This document shows, piece after piece, positions 41,223 to 49,268 of a stretch of 64,000 nt of DNA. Made by a program: the position numbers and the translations under genes. Origin of the DNA: Pseudomonadota bacterium (GTDB lineage Bacteria > Pseudomonadota > Gammaproteobacteria > Steroidobacterales > Steroidobacteraceae); assembly GCA_003242685.1 (NCBI GenBank), contig QGVD01000006.1, positions 1 to 64,000 on the forward strand, in the 5' to 3' direction. How positions within the stretch are numbered: the first letter of the stretch is position 1; the number at the start of each line of letters is the position of its first letter. Under the pieces are notes generated by a model. The model had not been told where the DNA came from. It saw only the letters and a list, made by a program, of their open reading frames with translations, and did not search any database.

Positions 41223-41992
41223 GAGCACCGCTCCCCGCGCGTGGCGCCGCATGCGGCATCGTCATCGCGCTGGGCACATTCTTCGCCATCCTCGTGCCGG
41301 CCGTGAGCCCTGCGGCCGAGATCGGAATCGTCGGCACGACCGGCGGCGGCGGCACGACGGAGCTCACCGTCAAGACGCAGCTCTTCGTCATCCTGACGCT
41401 GCTCGGGCTGCTGCCCGTGCTGACGCTCATGATGACGAGCTTCCTGCGCTTCGTGATCGTGCTCTCTCTCCTGCGCCAGGCGCTCGGCCTGCAGCAGGGC
41501 CTGCCCAACCGCGTCGTCACGGGAGTCGCGCTCATCCTGACGCTGCTCGTGATGCGCCCGATCGGCGTGGAGATCTGGACCGAGGCCCTCGTGCCGTACG
41601 AGCGCGAAGAGATCGGCCTGCAGGACGCACTGGTCATCGCCGAAGCGAAGATCTCGCGCTTCATGCTCGCTCAGACGCACAAGGGGGCCCTCGCCCAGAT
41701 CTCGCGTCTCGCCGGCGAGGGTGAGGTCGCCGATCCCGCGGATCACAACTTCGCGGTCAAGGCGTCGGCGTTCGTGCTGAGCGAGCTCAAGACCGCCTTT
41801 CAGATCGGCTGCATGCTGTTCGTGCCGTTCCTCGTCATCGACCTGGTGGTTTCGTCGGTGCTGATGGCCATGGGCATGATGATGCTCTCGCCTCTCGTGA
41901 TCTCGCTGCCCCTCAAGCTCCTGCTCTTCGTGCTGGTGGACGGCTGGACGCTCACCGTCGGCACGCTGGTGAGCAGCATACAGGCCTACTGA
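41219..41992 (+). CDS. fliP: Flagellar export gate protein FliP
   Basis: FliP is a core subunit of the export gate. The 257-residue product has a cleavable signal (ending AVSPAAE), then membrane segments including FVILTLLGLLPVLTLMMTSF. The conserved FLRFVIVLSLLRQALGLQQG and PNRVVTGVALILTLLVMRPI follow. The later segments FQIGCMLFVPFLVIDLVVSS and MMMLSPLVISLPLKLLLFVL are diagnostic. No fliO gene precedes it, which is common in divergent systems. It overlaps fliN by 4 bp. Confidence 0.96.
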   Translation: MRAPLPARGAACGIVIALGTFFAILVPAVSPAAEIGIVGTTGGGGTTELTVKTQLFVILTLLGLLPVLTLMMTSFLRFVIVLSLLRQALGLQQGLPNRVVTGVALILTLLVMRPIGVEIWTEALVPYEREEIGLQDALVIAEAKISRFMLAQTHKGALAQISRLAGEGEVADPADHNFAVKASAFVLSELKTAFQIGCMLFVPFLVIDLVVSSVLMAMGMMMLSPLVISLPLKLLLFVLVDGWTLTVGTLVSSIQAY

Positions 41993-42009
41993 AGAGGAAC
42001 CCGCTGCGA

Positions 42010-42282
42010 ATGGTAACCCCCGACGTCGCCGCCGACGTGATCAGCCGCAGCCTGCGGCTCGTGATGCTGATCGTGAGCGTGCTGCTCGTACCGGGCATGC
42101 TCGTCGGCCTGCTGATCGGCCTGCTGCAGGCCGCCACGCAGATCAACGAGCAGACCCTGAGCTTTCTCCCGCGTCTGCTCGTGACCCTGCTGGTGATCGC
42201 ACTGACCGGACACTGGCTCACGCGCACCCTCATGGACTTCTGCGTGGAGGCGTTCAGGGGCGCGGCCACGCTCACCGGATAG
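42010..42282 (+). CDS. fliQ: Flagellar export gate protein FliQ
   Basis: FliQ is a small two-helix membrane subunit of the export gate. The 90-residue product has LRLVMLIVSVLLVPGMLVGL, then LLQAATQINEQTLSFLPRL, which is conserved in FliQ, and LLVTLLVIALTGHWLTRTLM. The length is typical. It starts 17 bp after fliP and ends 19 bp before fliR. Confidence 0.95.
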   Translation: MVTPDVAADVISRSLRLVMLIVSVLLVPGMLVGLLIGLLQAATQINEQTLSFLPRLLVTLLVIALTGHWLTRTLMDFCVEAFRGAATLTG

Positions 42283-42301
42283 ATCCGCACCGCCTTCCGC
42301 C

Positions 42302-43069
42302 ATGGACGCCGTTCTGCTCGATCTGCCGGGGCTGCTCATGAAAGTGTGGTGGCCGTTCTGCCGCGCCCTCGGCCTGCTGAGTGCCGCGCCGTTCGTCGGC
42401 GAGGCCATGGTGCCGATCTCCGCGCGCGTGCTCCTCGCCCTCGTGCTCGCTCTCGTGATGCTGCCCTTCGCGACGCCCGCCACCGAGATCGAGCCGCTGT
42501 CTCTGCACGCCGCTCTGGTCACCGCCGAGCAGGCGCTGATCGGGTTCGGCATCGGTATGGCGTTTCACCTCGTCACCTCCGCCCTGATGGTGCTCGGCTA
42601 CGTCCTGTCGTCGCAGATGGGCCTCGCCATGGCCCTGATGAACGATCCGGTGAACGGCACGTCTTCGGATGTGGTGTCCGTGCTGCTGTACATACTGGGC
42701 GCACTGGTGTTCTTCGCGATCGACGGTCACATCGTGCTCGCGCAGATACTCGGCGCGAGCTTCCGCAACTGGCCGGTGGGCGGCGGACTCGGATTCGGAA
42801 CCTTCGAGGCGATCGCGTATGCCGTCGGCTGGGCGCTCGCCGCGGCCGTGCTGCTGGCCCTGCCCGTCGTCTTCTCGGCGCTCGTGGTGCAGCTCGGCTT
42901 CGGCTTCCTGAATCGCATCGCTCCGGCGCTCAATCTCTACTCACTCGGCTTCTCGGCCATCATCGTCTTCGGGATCTTCGTGCTCGGATGGCTGGTGCGC
43001 CACGTGCCGGAGCACTACGTGAACATGACCGGGCGGGTGCTCGAGCTGCTGCGTCCGGTCACGCGGTGA
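42302..43069 (+). CDS. fliR: Flagellar export gate protein FliR
   Basis: FliR caps the export gate together with FliP and FliQ. The 255-residue product is highly hydrophobic, with about six membrane segments. Family signatures are FCRALGLLSAAPFVGEAMVP, VTAEQALIGFGIGMAFHLVT and SSQMGLAMALMNDPVNGTSS, the last being close to the FliR consensus around D-P. The length is normal. It ends 7 bp before the flhB start. Confidence 0.94.
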   Translation: MDAVLLDLPGLLMKVWWPFCRALGLLSAAPFVGEAMVPISARVLLALVLALVMLPFATPATEIEPLSLHAALVTAEQALIGFGIGMAFHLVTSALMVLGYVLSSQMGLAMALMNDPVNGTSSDVVSVLLYILGALVFFAIDGHIVLAQILGASFRNWPVGGGLGFGTFEAIAYAVGWALAAAVLLALPVVFSALVVQLGFGFLNRIAPALNLYSLGFSAIIVFGIFVLGWLVRHVPEHYVNMTGRVLELLRPVTR

Positions 43070-43076
43070 GGTGCCC

Positions 43077-44219
43077 ATGGCCGAACCGTCCGAGGACAGC
43101 GGAGAGAAGCGCGAGAAACCGTCCGCGCACAAGCTGCGCAAGGCGCGCGAGAAGGGTCAGGTCGCGCGCTCCCGCGACTGGGCGACGGCGGTCGGCATTC
43201 TCGTGTGCCTGCAGCTCATCGTGCTCCTCGTCCCGGGCTATCTGCAGGACTTCCGCCGGCTGTTCGCCCAGGCGTTCGCGCCGCTCTTCGGCGAAGGCAC
43301 GCTCGAGAACGTCTGGTCCGGCCTCTTCCCGGCGACCCTGCTGCTCTTCGCCAAGATCACACTGCCGCTCTTCGCCGTCCCGCTGATCGTGGCGATCGCT
43401 TCCCTGTTCCCGGGCGGGTGGGTCCTGACGGCCTCGCCGCTCGCGCCCCGATTCGAACGGGTGAATCCTCTCGGGTACTTCAAGCGCCTGTTCCAGCCGA
43501 AGCACGTCGCGGACACGGTGATGGCCGTGCTCAAGGCCCTCACGCTGATCGCCGTGCTCTATCACGTGGTGCGCGCCGGGCTCGGGGATTTTCTGCGGCT
43601 GCAATCCCTGCCGCTCGAGAGCGCGATCGCCCGCGGTGCCCGTCTGATGTTCGAGGGAGCGATGACGCTCACCGTCGTGTTCATCGTATTCGCCCTGATC
43701 GACCTCCCCGTGCAGCGTCTCGTGTTCCTGCGCAGCCAGCGCATGAGCAAGCGCGAGGTCAGAGAAGAGCTCAAGTCGACCGAGGGTCGCCCGGAAGTAC
43801 GCCAGCGCATCCGCCAGCTCCAGACGCAGCTCGCGCGCCGCGCTCTGCGCAGGACCGTCCCGACGGCCGACGTGGTCATCGTCAACCCGGAGCACTACGC
43901 GGTCGCGCTCAAGTACGACGAGCGGCGCGCCGAGGCGCCGTTCGTCGTGGCCAAGGGCGTCGACGAGATGGCGCTCCATATCCGCGAGATCGCTCTCCAG
44001 CACGGCGTGGAGGTCGTCTCACTGCCGCCGCTCGCGAGAGCCATCTACAACACGAGTCAGGTGAACCAGCAGATTCCCGCGGCCCTGTACCGGGCCGTCG
44101 CACTGGTGCTCGCCTATGTGCTGCAGATCCAGGCGTTCCGCGCGGGCAGACGCGCGCAGCGCCCGGAGCTTCCGGCGGATCTCGCCATCCCTGAACACCT
44201 CACGACGAGTCCTGCATGA
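43077..44219 (+). CDS. flhB: Export substrate-switch protein FlhB, NPEH variant
   Basis: FlhB controls the switch from hook to filament export. The 380-residue product has an N-terminal charged segment (GEKREKPSAHKLRKAREKGQ), four membrane segments and a cytoplasmic domain. The self-cleaving loop reads N270-P271-E272-H273 instead of the usual NPTH. The Asn-Pro bond and the His are kept, so cleavage is still plausible. After it comes YAVALKYDERRAEAPFVVAK, as in other FlhB proteins. I used the ATG at 43077, preceded by GGTGAGG. It overlaps flhA by 4 bp. Confidence 0.94.
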   Translation: MAEPSEDSGEKREKPSAHKLRKAREKGQVARSRDWATAVGILVCLQLIVLLVPGYLQDFRRLFAQAFAPLFGEGTLENVWSGLFPATLLLFAKITLPLFAVPLIVAIASLFPGGWVLTASPLAPRFERVNPLGYFKRLFQPKHVADTVMAVLKALTLIAVLYHVVRAGLGDFLRLQSLPLESAIARGARLMFEGAMTLTVVFIVFALIDLPVQRLVFLRSQRMSKREVREELKSTEGRPEVRQRIRQLQTQLARRALRRTVPTADVVIVNPEHYAVALKYDERRAEAPFVVAKGVDEMALHIREIALQHGVEVVSLPPLARAIYNTSQVNQQIPAALYRAVALVLAYVLQIQAFRAGRRAQRPELPADLAIPEHLTTSPA

Positions 44220-46303
44220 GCCCATTGAGACGTCTGTTCGATACGCTGCTGCGGAACCGCGCGGTCGCGCCGGTCTTCCTGCTCATCATCCTCGCGATGA
44301 TGATCCTGCCGCTGCCGCCGCTCGCGCTGGACGTCCTCTTCACGTTCAACATCGTCCTGGCGCTGATCGTGGTGCTGGTGTGCGTGACGGTGCGCAGGCC
44401 GCTCGACTTCTCCGTCTTCCCGACGGTGATCCTCGCCGCCACGCTGATGCGGCTCACGCTCAACGTCGCCTCCACGCGCGTCGTGCTGCTGCACGGTCAC
44501 GAGGGCACGGACGCGGCGGGCGAGGTCATCGAAGCCTTCGGTCACGTGGTGATCGGCGGCAACTTCGTGGTCGGCCTCGTGGTGTTCGTCATCCTGATGA
44601 TCATCAACTTCATGGTGGTCACCAAGGGTGCCGAGCGCATATCGGAGGTCTCCGCCCGCTTCACCCTCGACGCCCTGCCCGGCAAGCAGATGGCGATCGA
44701 CGCGGACCTCAACGCGGGACTCATCAACCAAGAGCAGGCGCAGCGGCGGCGCCGCGAGGTGGCGGCGGAGGCGGACTTCTACGGCGCCATGGACGGTGCG
44801 AGCAAGTTCGTCCGCGGCGACGCGATCGCCGGCATACTGATTCTTCTCATCAACCTCATCGGCGGCGTCTCGGTCGGCATGTTCATGCACGACCTGGCGT
44901 TCGGCGAGGCCTTCCGGCAGTTCGCGCTGCTCACCATCGGCGACGGGCTCGTCGCGCAGATCCCGGCGCTGCTGCTCGCGGCCGCCGCCGCGATCATCGT
45001 CACCCGGGTGAGCGACTCCTCGGGCGACTTCGAGCGGCAGGTCGGCGCACAGCTCCTCGCCACGCCCGGAGTCCTCTATGGAGCCGCCGGCACGATGGTG
45101 GTGCTCGGCGCGATTCCCGGGATGCCGTGGCTCACCTTCCTCACCTTCGCCGCAGTGCTCGCGTTCGCCGCCTGGCGCATGAGCCGGAATCCGCCCGTCT
45201 CGGCGAGCGATGCCGCGGCCGCAGAGGCCGCCGTGCTGGCCGAGCAGGTCCCCGAGCTCGACTGGCGCAGCCTCCCCTTCGTCGAGCCGCTCGCGGTCGC
45301 GGTGGGCTACAAGCTCGTCGGGCTCATCGACCCCGCGCAGGGCGCGCCGCTCGTGAAGCGTGTGAAGGGCGTGCGCCAGAATCTGAGCGAGGCGATGGGT
45401 TTCCTGCTCCCGCCGATCGCGGTGCGGGACGACCTTTCGCTCCGGCCTGCGCAGTACGCCATCCTTCTCCAGGGCACCGTGATCGCTCAGGCGGAGGTCT
45501 ATCCCGAAAGAGTGATGGCGCTCCCCTCGACCGAAGTCTACGGCGAGGTCGATGGCATTCCCGCCATGGACCCTGCGTACGGCATGCCCGTCGTCTGGAT
45601 CGCGCCCGAGGATCGCGCCAACGCGCTCGGGCTCGGATATCAGGTCGTCGATCCCTCGAGCGTGATCGCCACGCATCTGTCGAAGGTCGTGCGCGATCAC
45701 CTGCCGGAGCTGTTGCGCCACGAGGACGTGCCGGCGCTGCTCGAGCGTCTGAGCGCTCTCGCACCCAAGCTCTCCGCCGCGCTGGACAAGGCGTTCACAC
45801 ACACGCAGCTCCTCAAGGTGTTTCGCCATCTCCTGGCGGACAACGTTCCGCTCAAGGACATCGTGCCGATCGCCACCACGCTGCTCGAGAACGCCGAGAC
45901 GACCAAGGATCCGATTCTTCTCGCCGCCGAGGTGCGCTGCACGCTGCGCCGGCAGATCGTCGCCTCGTTGATCGGTGAGTCCGCGGAAATGAAAGCCTTC
46001 AGCCTCGGAAGCGAGCTCGAGAGCCTGCTGCTCGGTGCGCTCAATCAGGCGAGTCAGAGCGGCAAGATCGCGCTCGACAACTTCCCGCTCGATCCGAACG
46101 TGCTCTCTCAGCTGCAGCAGCACATGCCGGTCGTGCGCGAGCAGATGAAGCAGCAGGGCGCGCCGCCGGTGCTGCTCGTGATGCCGCAGATCCGTCCGCT
46201 GCTCGCGCGCTACGCGCGCCTGTTCGCACCCGGGCTCACGGTGCTGTCGTACAACGAGATTCCCGAGCAGCGCGAAGTCAGCATCATCGGCTCGCTGGGC
46301 TGA
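44216..46303 (+). CDS. flhA: Flagellar export gate protein FlhA
   Basis: FlhA forms the nonameric export ring. The 695-residue length is normal. The N-terminal half has eight membrane segments with the conserved RRPLDFSVFPTVILAATLMR, TLNVASTRVVLL and FVVVTKGAERISEVSARFTL-type FHIPEP region (ending DALPGKQMAIDADLNAG). The cytoplasmic half has VGYKLVGLIDP and YPERVMALPSTEVYGEVDGI. It overlaps flhB by 4 bp, and its last 20 bp overlap the opposing FliK-domain gene. Confidence 0.96.
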   Translation: MSPLRRLFDTLLRNRAVAPVFLLIILAMMILPLPPLALDVLFTFNIVLALIVVLVCVTVRRPLDFSVFPTVILAATLMRLTLNVASTRVVLLHGHEGTDAAGEVIEAFGHVVIGGNFVVGLVVFVILMIINFMVVTKGAERISEVSARFTLDALPGKQMAIDADLNAGLINQEQAQRRRREVAAEADFYGAMDGASKFVRGDAIAGILILLINLIGGVSVGMFMHDLAFGEAFRQFALLTIGDGLVAQIPALLLAAAAAIIVTRVSDSSGDFERQVGAQLLATPGVLYGAAGTMVVLGAIPGMPWLTFLTFAAVLAFAAWRMSRNPPVSASDAAAAEAAVLAEQVPELDWRSLPFVEPLAVAVGYKLVGLIDPAQGAPLVKRVKGVRQNLSEAMGFLLPPIAVRDDLSLRPAQYAILLQGTVIAQAEVYPERVMALPSTEVYGEVDGIPAMDPAYGMPVVWIAPEDRANALGLGYQVVDPSSVIATHLSKVVRDHLPELLRHEDVPALLERLSALAPKLSAALDKAFTHTQLLKVFRHLLADNVPLKDIVPIATTLLENAETTKDPILLAAEVRCTLRRQIVASLIGESAEMKAFSLGSELESLLLGALNQASQSGKIALDNFPLDPNVLSQLQQHMPVVREQMKQQGAPPVLLVMPQIRPLLARYARLFAPGLTVLSYNEIPEQREVSIIGSLG

Positions 46304-47198
46304 CGCCGCGCCGTCTGCACGCCGTCTGCAGGGCGATCACCGCCTCTGCCGCCACCCGGTAGAGATCCGCTCCGGGAGGGTCGGTGGAGAAAGGCGACGA
46401 CTGCGGCACGGCCGGAATCTCGCGAATGCGGGCGGCAGCGGCTCTGCCCTGCAGGACGCGGGCACGCACGAGTCGCACTCCGGTGCGCGCGACGGCCGCC
46501 GCGATGGCCGGCAGCGAGTCGCGCACGAGCAGCGCAGCGGCCCGCTCCTCGCAGGCCGCCATGAGCTCCGCTCCGTCCGGCGCCACGTGGAGCTCGAGAA
46601 CGATCGGACCGAACGTGGGAGACGAAAGCTCGACCTGCAGTCCCATGCGCCGGCGCCGCGTGCGAGCGGCGCGCGGCTCACGCTCCGGCGCCACTACCAG
46701 GCGCAGGAGCAGCGGCATCGGTCCCCATGCCGGTACCGGAAGAAACCAGCTTTCCCCGGGAGACGACGAGTGCACAACGACCGTCTCGCGCATCATCGCC
46801 GCGAGTGCCGCGGCATCGGGAACGCGCCAGGTGATCTGACGCATCACGGCCGGATCGAGCCGCATGGCCGGCTGCCGGTTCAGGGCGTTGAAGTCCGGTT
46901 CGCTTCGCGCCGGCGGCAGCGCTTCGCCTTCCACCTCGAGCTCGAGCACCGGTTCGTTGGCGACCACCCGTACCAGAACGGTATCGCCGGCCCGGAGCTG
47001 ACGGCCGAGCTTTCCGAGCCCCGCCAGGCGCAGCGACAGCCCTCCCGGTGTCGTCGCGATCAGGTCTTCGCCGGCCGTCTCCTCACACGTGAGGAGGAGC
47101 GACTCACCGGGCGCCGGCAGGAACTGCCCTTCCCGGGTGCCCGGCTGCACGGGTCGCGCTCTGACGACGCCGGCTATGCGATCGACGCTCACGACCAT
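46284..47198 (-). CDS. Second FliK-type C-terminal-domain protein
   Basis: This 304-residue protein has no signal or membrane segment. Its last third resembles the Flg_hook domain of FliK: VELSSPTFGPIVLELHVAPD, then AAALLVRDSLPAIAAAVART and GVRLVRARVLQG, followed by a Ser/Pro tail. The N-terminal part (GESLLLTCEETAGEDLIATT, LRAGDTVLVRVVANEPVLEL) is beta-rich, like an OB-type domain. The main fliK gene is at 30758, so this is either a second ruler-like protein or a paralogue with another role near FlhA. It opposes flhA with a 20-bp overlap and lies 105 bp after the flagellin gene. Confidence 0.65.
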   Translation of the reverse strand: MVVSVDRIAGVVRARPVQPGTREGQFLPAPGESLLLTCEETAGEDLIATTPGGLSLRLAGLGKLGRQLRAGDTVLVRVVANEPVLELEVEGEALPPARSEPDFNALNRQPAMRLDPAVMRQITWRVPDAAALAAMMRETVVVHSSSPGESWFLPVPAWGPMPLLLRLVVAPEREPRAARTRRRRMGLQVELSSPTFGPIVLELHVAPDGAELMAACEERAAALLVRDSLPAIAAAVARTGVRLVRARVLQGRAAAARIREIPAVPQSSPFSTDPPGADLYRVAAEAVIALQTACRRRGVSPASR

Positions 47199-47213
47199 CC
47201 CCTGAGGTGCGAT

Positions 47214-47240
47214 GAGCCGGCCGCAGGAGACGGCCGGCTC
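47214..47240. terminator. Hairpin after the flagellin gene
   Basis: GAGCCGGCCG and CGGCCGGCTC form a perfect 10-bp stem around a 7-base loop, 63 bp beyond the flagellin stop on the minus strand. No T tract follows in that direction. It lies just before the start of the FliK-like gene, so it may separate the two transcripts. Confidence 0.55.
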
Positions 47241-47303
47241 TTCGCGGCGTGCTCATGCCGCCGGGCGCATGGTCCGACACCCGGCGACATGCTCTCGGGC
47301 GCC

Positions 47304-48182
47304 TTAGTGCATCAGCGCGACCACGAGCTGCGACAGGCTGCTGCTCTGCTTCAGAGCCGCCGTGCCGGCCTGCATCAGCAGCTGCTTGGCCGTCGAGTTC
47401 GCGGTCTCCTGGGCGTAGTCCACGTCCATGATGCGGCCGCGCGAGGCGGTCGTGTTCGTGATCATGTTGCCCAGGTTGTTGTACACGTGCTCGAGGCGGT
47501 TCGAGGCCGCACCGAGCTGCGCACGGATCGCGCCCACCGCGGCGATGGCGTTGTTGATGGTATCGATGATGGCGTTCGTACCGCCCGTGAGCTCGGTGCC
47601 AGTAACACCCGTGTTGGTGTACGTGCCGGCAACCTGATCCAGCGCGGTCGTCAGGGCGGTCAGGCTCGCCGACGTGTTGACGGCCATCGTTTCCGTCGTG
47701 CTCGCGCCGATCTGGAACGTGATGGCGGCGGACAGCAGACCGCCCGAGCCGTCAGTCGTAGTGCCGTCGCTGAACAGCCGCTGACCGCCGAACGCGGAGC
47801 TGCGGATGATGTTGTTGAGTTCGATGCCGAGCGCGTCGTACTCGGCCTGCAGGGCCGCCCGGTCGGCCGCCGTGGACGACGCGTTGAACGCCTCGGTCGC
47901 AAGGTCCTTCATGCGCAGGAGCACGTTGGTGAGCTCCTGGAAGGCCCCTTCCGCCGTCTGCATCATCGAGATGCCGTTCTGCGTGTTCTTCTGCGCCACC
48001 GTCATGCCGCGCGTCTGCGCCAGCAGTCGAGTGGCGATCTGCAGACCCGCCGCATCGTCCATCGCCGAGTTGACGCGGTAGCCCGTACCGAGACGGGTCA
48101 GCGACGTGCTGAGCGCCTTCTGCGTGGCAGCCAGTGCATTCTGCGAGGACAGTGCCGCAGCGTTCGTATGAAGACTGAGCAT
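47304..48182 (-). CDS. lafA: Flagellin, short lateral (LafA) type
   Basis: The only flagellin in the window. The 292-residue product begins MLSLHTNAAALSSQNALAAT, the start seen in lateral flagellins, followed by LSTSLTRLGTGYRVNSAMDD and AAGLQIATRL. The C-terminal D0/D1 helices (GAASNRLEHVYNNLGNMITN; AQETANSTAKQLLMQAG) are intact. The variable central part is small, as in lateral flagellins. The ATG at 48182 has CAGGAG nine bases upstream; a longer frame has no flagellin character. A possible sigma-28 promoter lies about 67-95 bp upstream. Confidence 0.94.
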   Translation of the reverse strand: MLSLHTNAAALSSQNALAATQKALSTSLTRLGTGYRVNSAMDDAAGLQIATRLLAQTRGMTVAQKNTQNGISMMQTAEGAFQELTNVLLRMKDLATEAFNASSTAADRAALQAEYDALGIELNNIIRSSAFGGQRLFSDGTTTDGSGGLLSAAITFQIGASTTETMAVNTSASLTALTTALDQVAGTYTNTGVTGTELTGGTNAIIDTINNAIAAVGAIRAQLGAASNRLEHVYNNLGNMITNTTASRGRIMDVDYAQETANSTAKQLLMQAGTAALKQSSSLSQLVVALMH

Positions 48183-48248
48183 GTATGACACTCCTGATTG
48201 TTGACCGCGAGAGCGACACCGTCGGTGATCGCTCGCTCTCGATCCCAC

Positions 48249-48276
48249 TGTGCGACCGTGAGGAGACCGAACTTAA
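48249..48276 (-). promoter_or_regulatory. Candidate sigma-28 promoter of the flagellin gene
   Basis: On the minus strand TTAAGTTC (48269-48276) resembles the sigma-28 -35 box TAAAGTTT. It is followed 12 bases later by GTCGCACA (48249-48256), a weak match (4 of 8) to GCCGATAA. The position would give a 5' leader of about 60 nt before the flagellin ATG. The -10 match is poor, so this is tentative. Confidence 0.25.
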
Positions 48277-48470
48277 GTGCGGCAGCCTCGCCTGCTCGCG
48301 CCCCCGTGCAGCACCGGGTATGCATTCTGTCAAGTCCTGTCCGATTCCGATCGGCGATGCCTCCCGCCGATCCCCGGCGTAGACGGTGCGGGAACGGACG
48401 TTGCGGGCAGCGGAACCCGCGACAGCGCATCGCGCGACCCCTTCAACGGCTGCCGTTACGGAGAGCTTCC

Positions 48471-49214
48471 ATGAGAGATCGCAGGACTTCCTGTCCGGGC
48501 CGTCGTCACTTGATGAAGACCGTGGGTGCCGCAGTCGTGCTGAGCGCCCTGCCTTTCGGCGAGCGCGCTGCCGCCGCAGAAAGCGGCAAGGGGCGAATCG
48601 GCATGATCGGCTCGGGCCGCGTCGGCAGCGCGCTCGGCCGCGTGTGGGCGCAGGCCGGACACGAAGTGATGTTCTCCTCCCGCAATCTGGAGGACGACAG
48701 GAAGCTGGCTGCGGAGGTCGGAGCGAACGCCCGTGCAGGCACACCGGGCGAGGCAGCCGCATTCGGCGAGGTTCTCGTGTTCGCGGTGCCCTACGGCGCG
48801 TTGCCCGAGCTCGGCAAGGCGCTCGCGGGCTCGATCGAGGGCAAGGTCGTCATCGACGCGTGCAATCCCTTCCCGCAGCGTGACGGCGACATCGCGGTCG
48901 AGGCACGCGAGAAGGGCGCCGGTCTGAAGTCGGCGGAGCTCCTCCCCGGCGCGCGCATCGTACGTGCGTTCAACGCAGTGGGCGCCGCGCGGATGGCCGA
49001 GGCACACCGGGAACCCGGGCGCATCGGCATGCCGATCGCGGGGGACGACAAGGAAGCGATCGAGATCGCGTCGCGCCTCATCCGCGAGATCGGTTACGAG
49101 CCCGTTCTGATCGGCGGGCTCGAGATGGGCAAGTACCTGATGCCGGGCACTCCCCTCGCAGGCGAGCACTCTCCCGAGGAGATCCGCCGGATCGCGGCGA
49201 CACTGAACCCCTGA
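48471..49214 (+). CDS. Tat-exported NAD(P)-binding protein, F420:NADP reductase-like
   Basis: This 247-residue protein combines an apparent twin-arginine signal (CPGRRHLMKTVGAAVVLSAL, then ERAAAAES) with a Rossmann domain. The dinucleotide motif is GMIGSGRVGSALGRVWAQAG (residues about 44-63). After it come SSRN, EVLVFAVPYGALPEL and VIDACNPFPQRDGD, a pattern shared with F420-dependent NADP oxidoreductases. FNAVGAARMAE and a late GGLEMGKYLMPG complete it. Export of such a domain is unusual, since NADP(H) is not free in the periplasm. The ATG at 48471 has CGGAGAG at good spacing. It stands alone, divergent from flagellin, and ends in a hairpin. Confidence 0.82.
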   Translation: MRDRRTSCPGRRHLMKTVGAAVVLSALPFGERAAAAESGKGRIGMIGSGRVGSALGRVWAQAGHEVMFSSRNLEDDRKLAAEVGANARAGTPGEAAAFGEVLVFAVPYGALPELGKALAGSIEGKVVIDACNPFPQRDGDIAVEAREKGAGLKSAELLPGARIVRAFNAVGAARMAEAHREPGRIGMPIAGDDKEAIEIASRLIREIGYEPVLIGGLEMGKYLMPGTPLAGEHSPEEIRRIAATLNP

Positions 49215-49234
49215 CGCGGTCTTCCGGAAGACGC

Positions 49235-49259
49235 GGACGGCGCCCCGGGGGCACCGTCC
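49235..49259. terminator. Hairpin between convergent genes
   Basis: GGACGGCGCCCC and GGGGCACCGTCC pair over 12 bp with one C-A mismatch, leaving only a one-base loop if fully drawn and probably 3-5 bases in practice. It lies between the ends of the reductase-like gene and the TauD-like gene and can serve both. A separate 14-base palindrome, GTCTTCCGGAAGAC, sits just before it. There is no T tract. Confidence 0.5.
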
Positions 49260-49268
49260 GATGCACGC

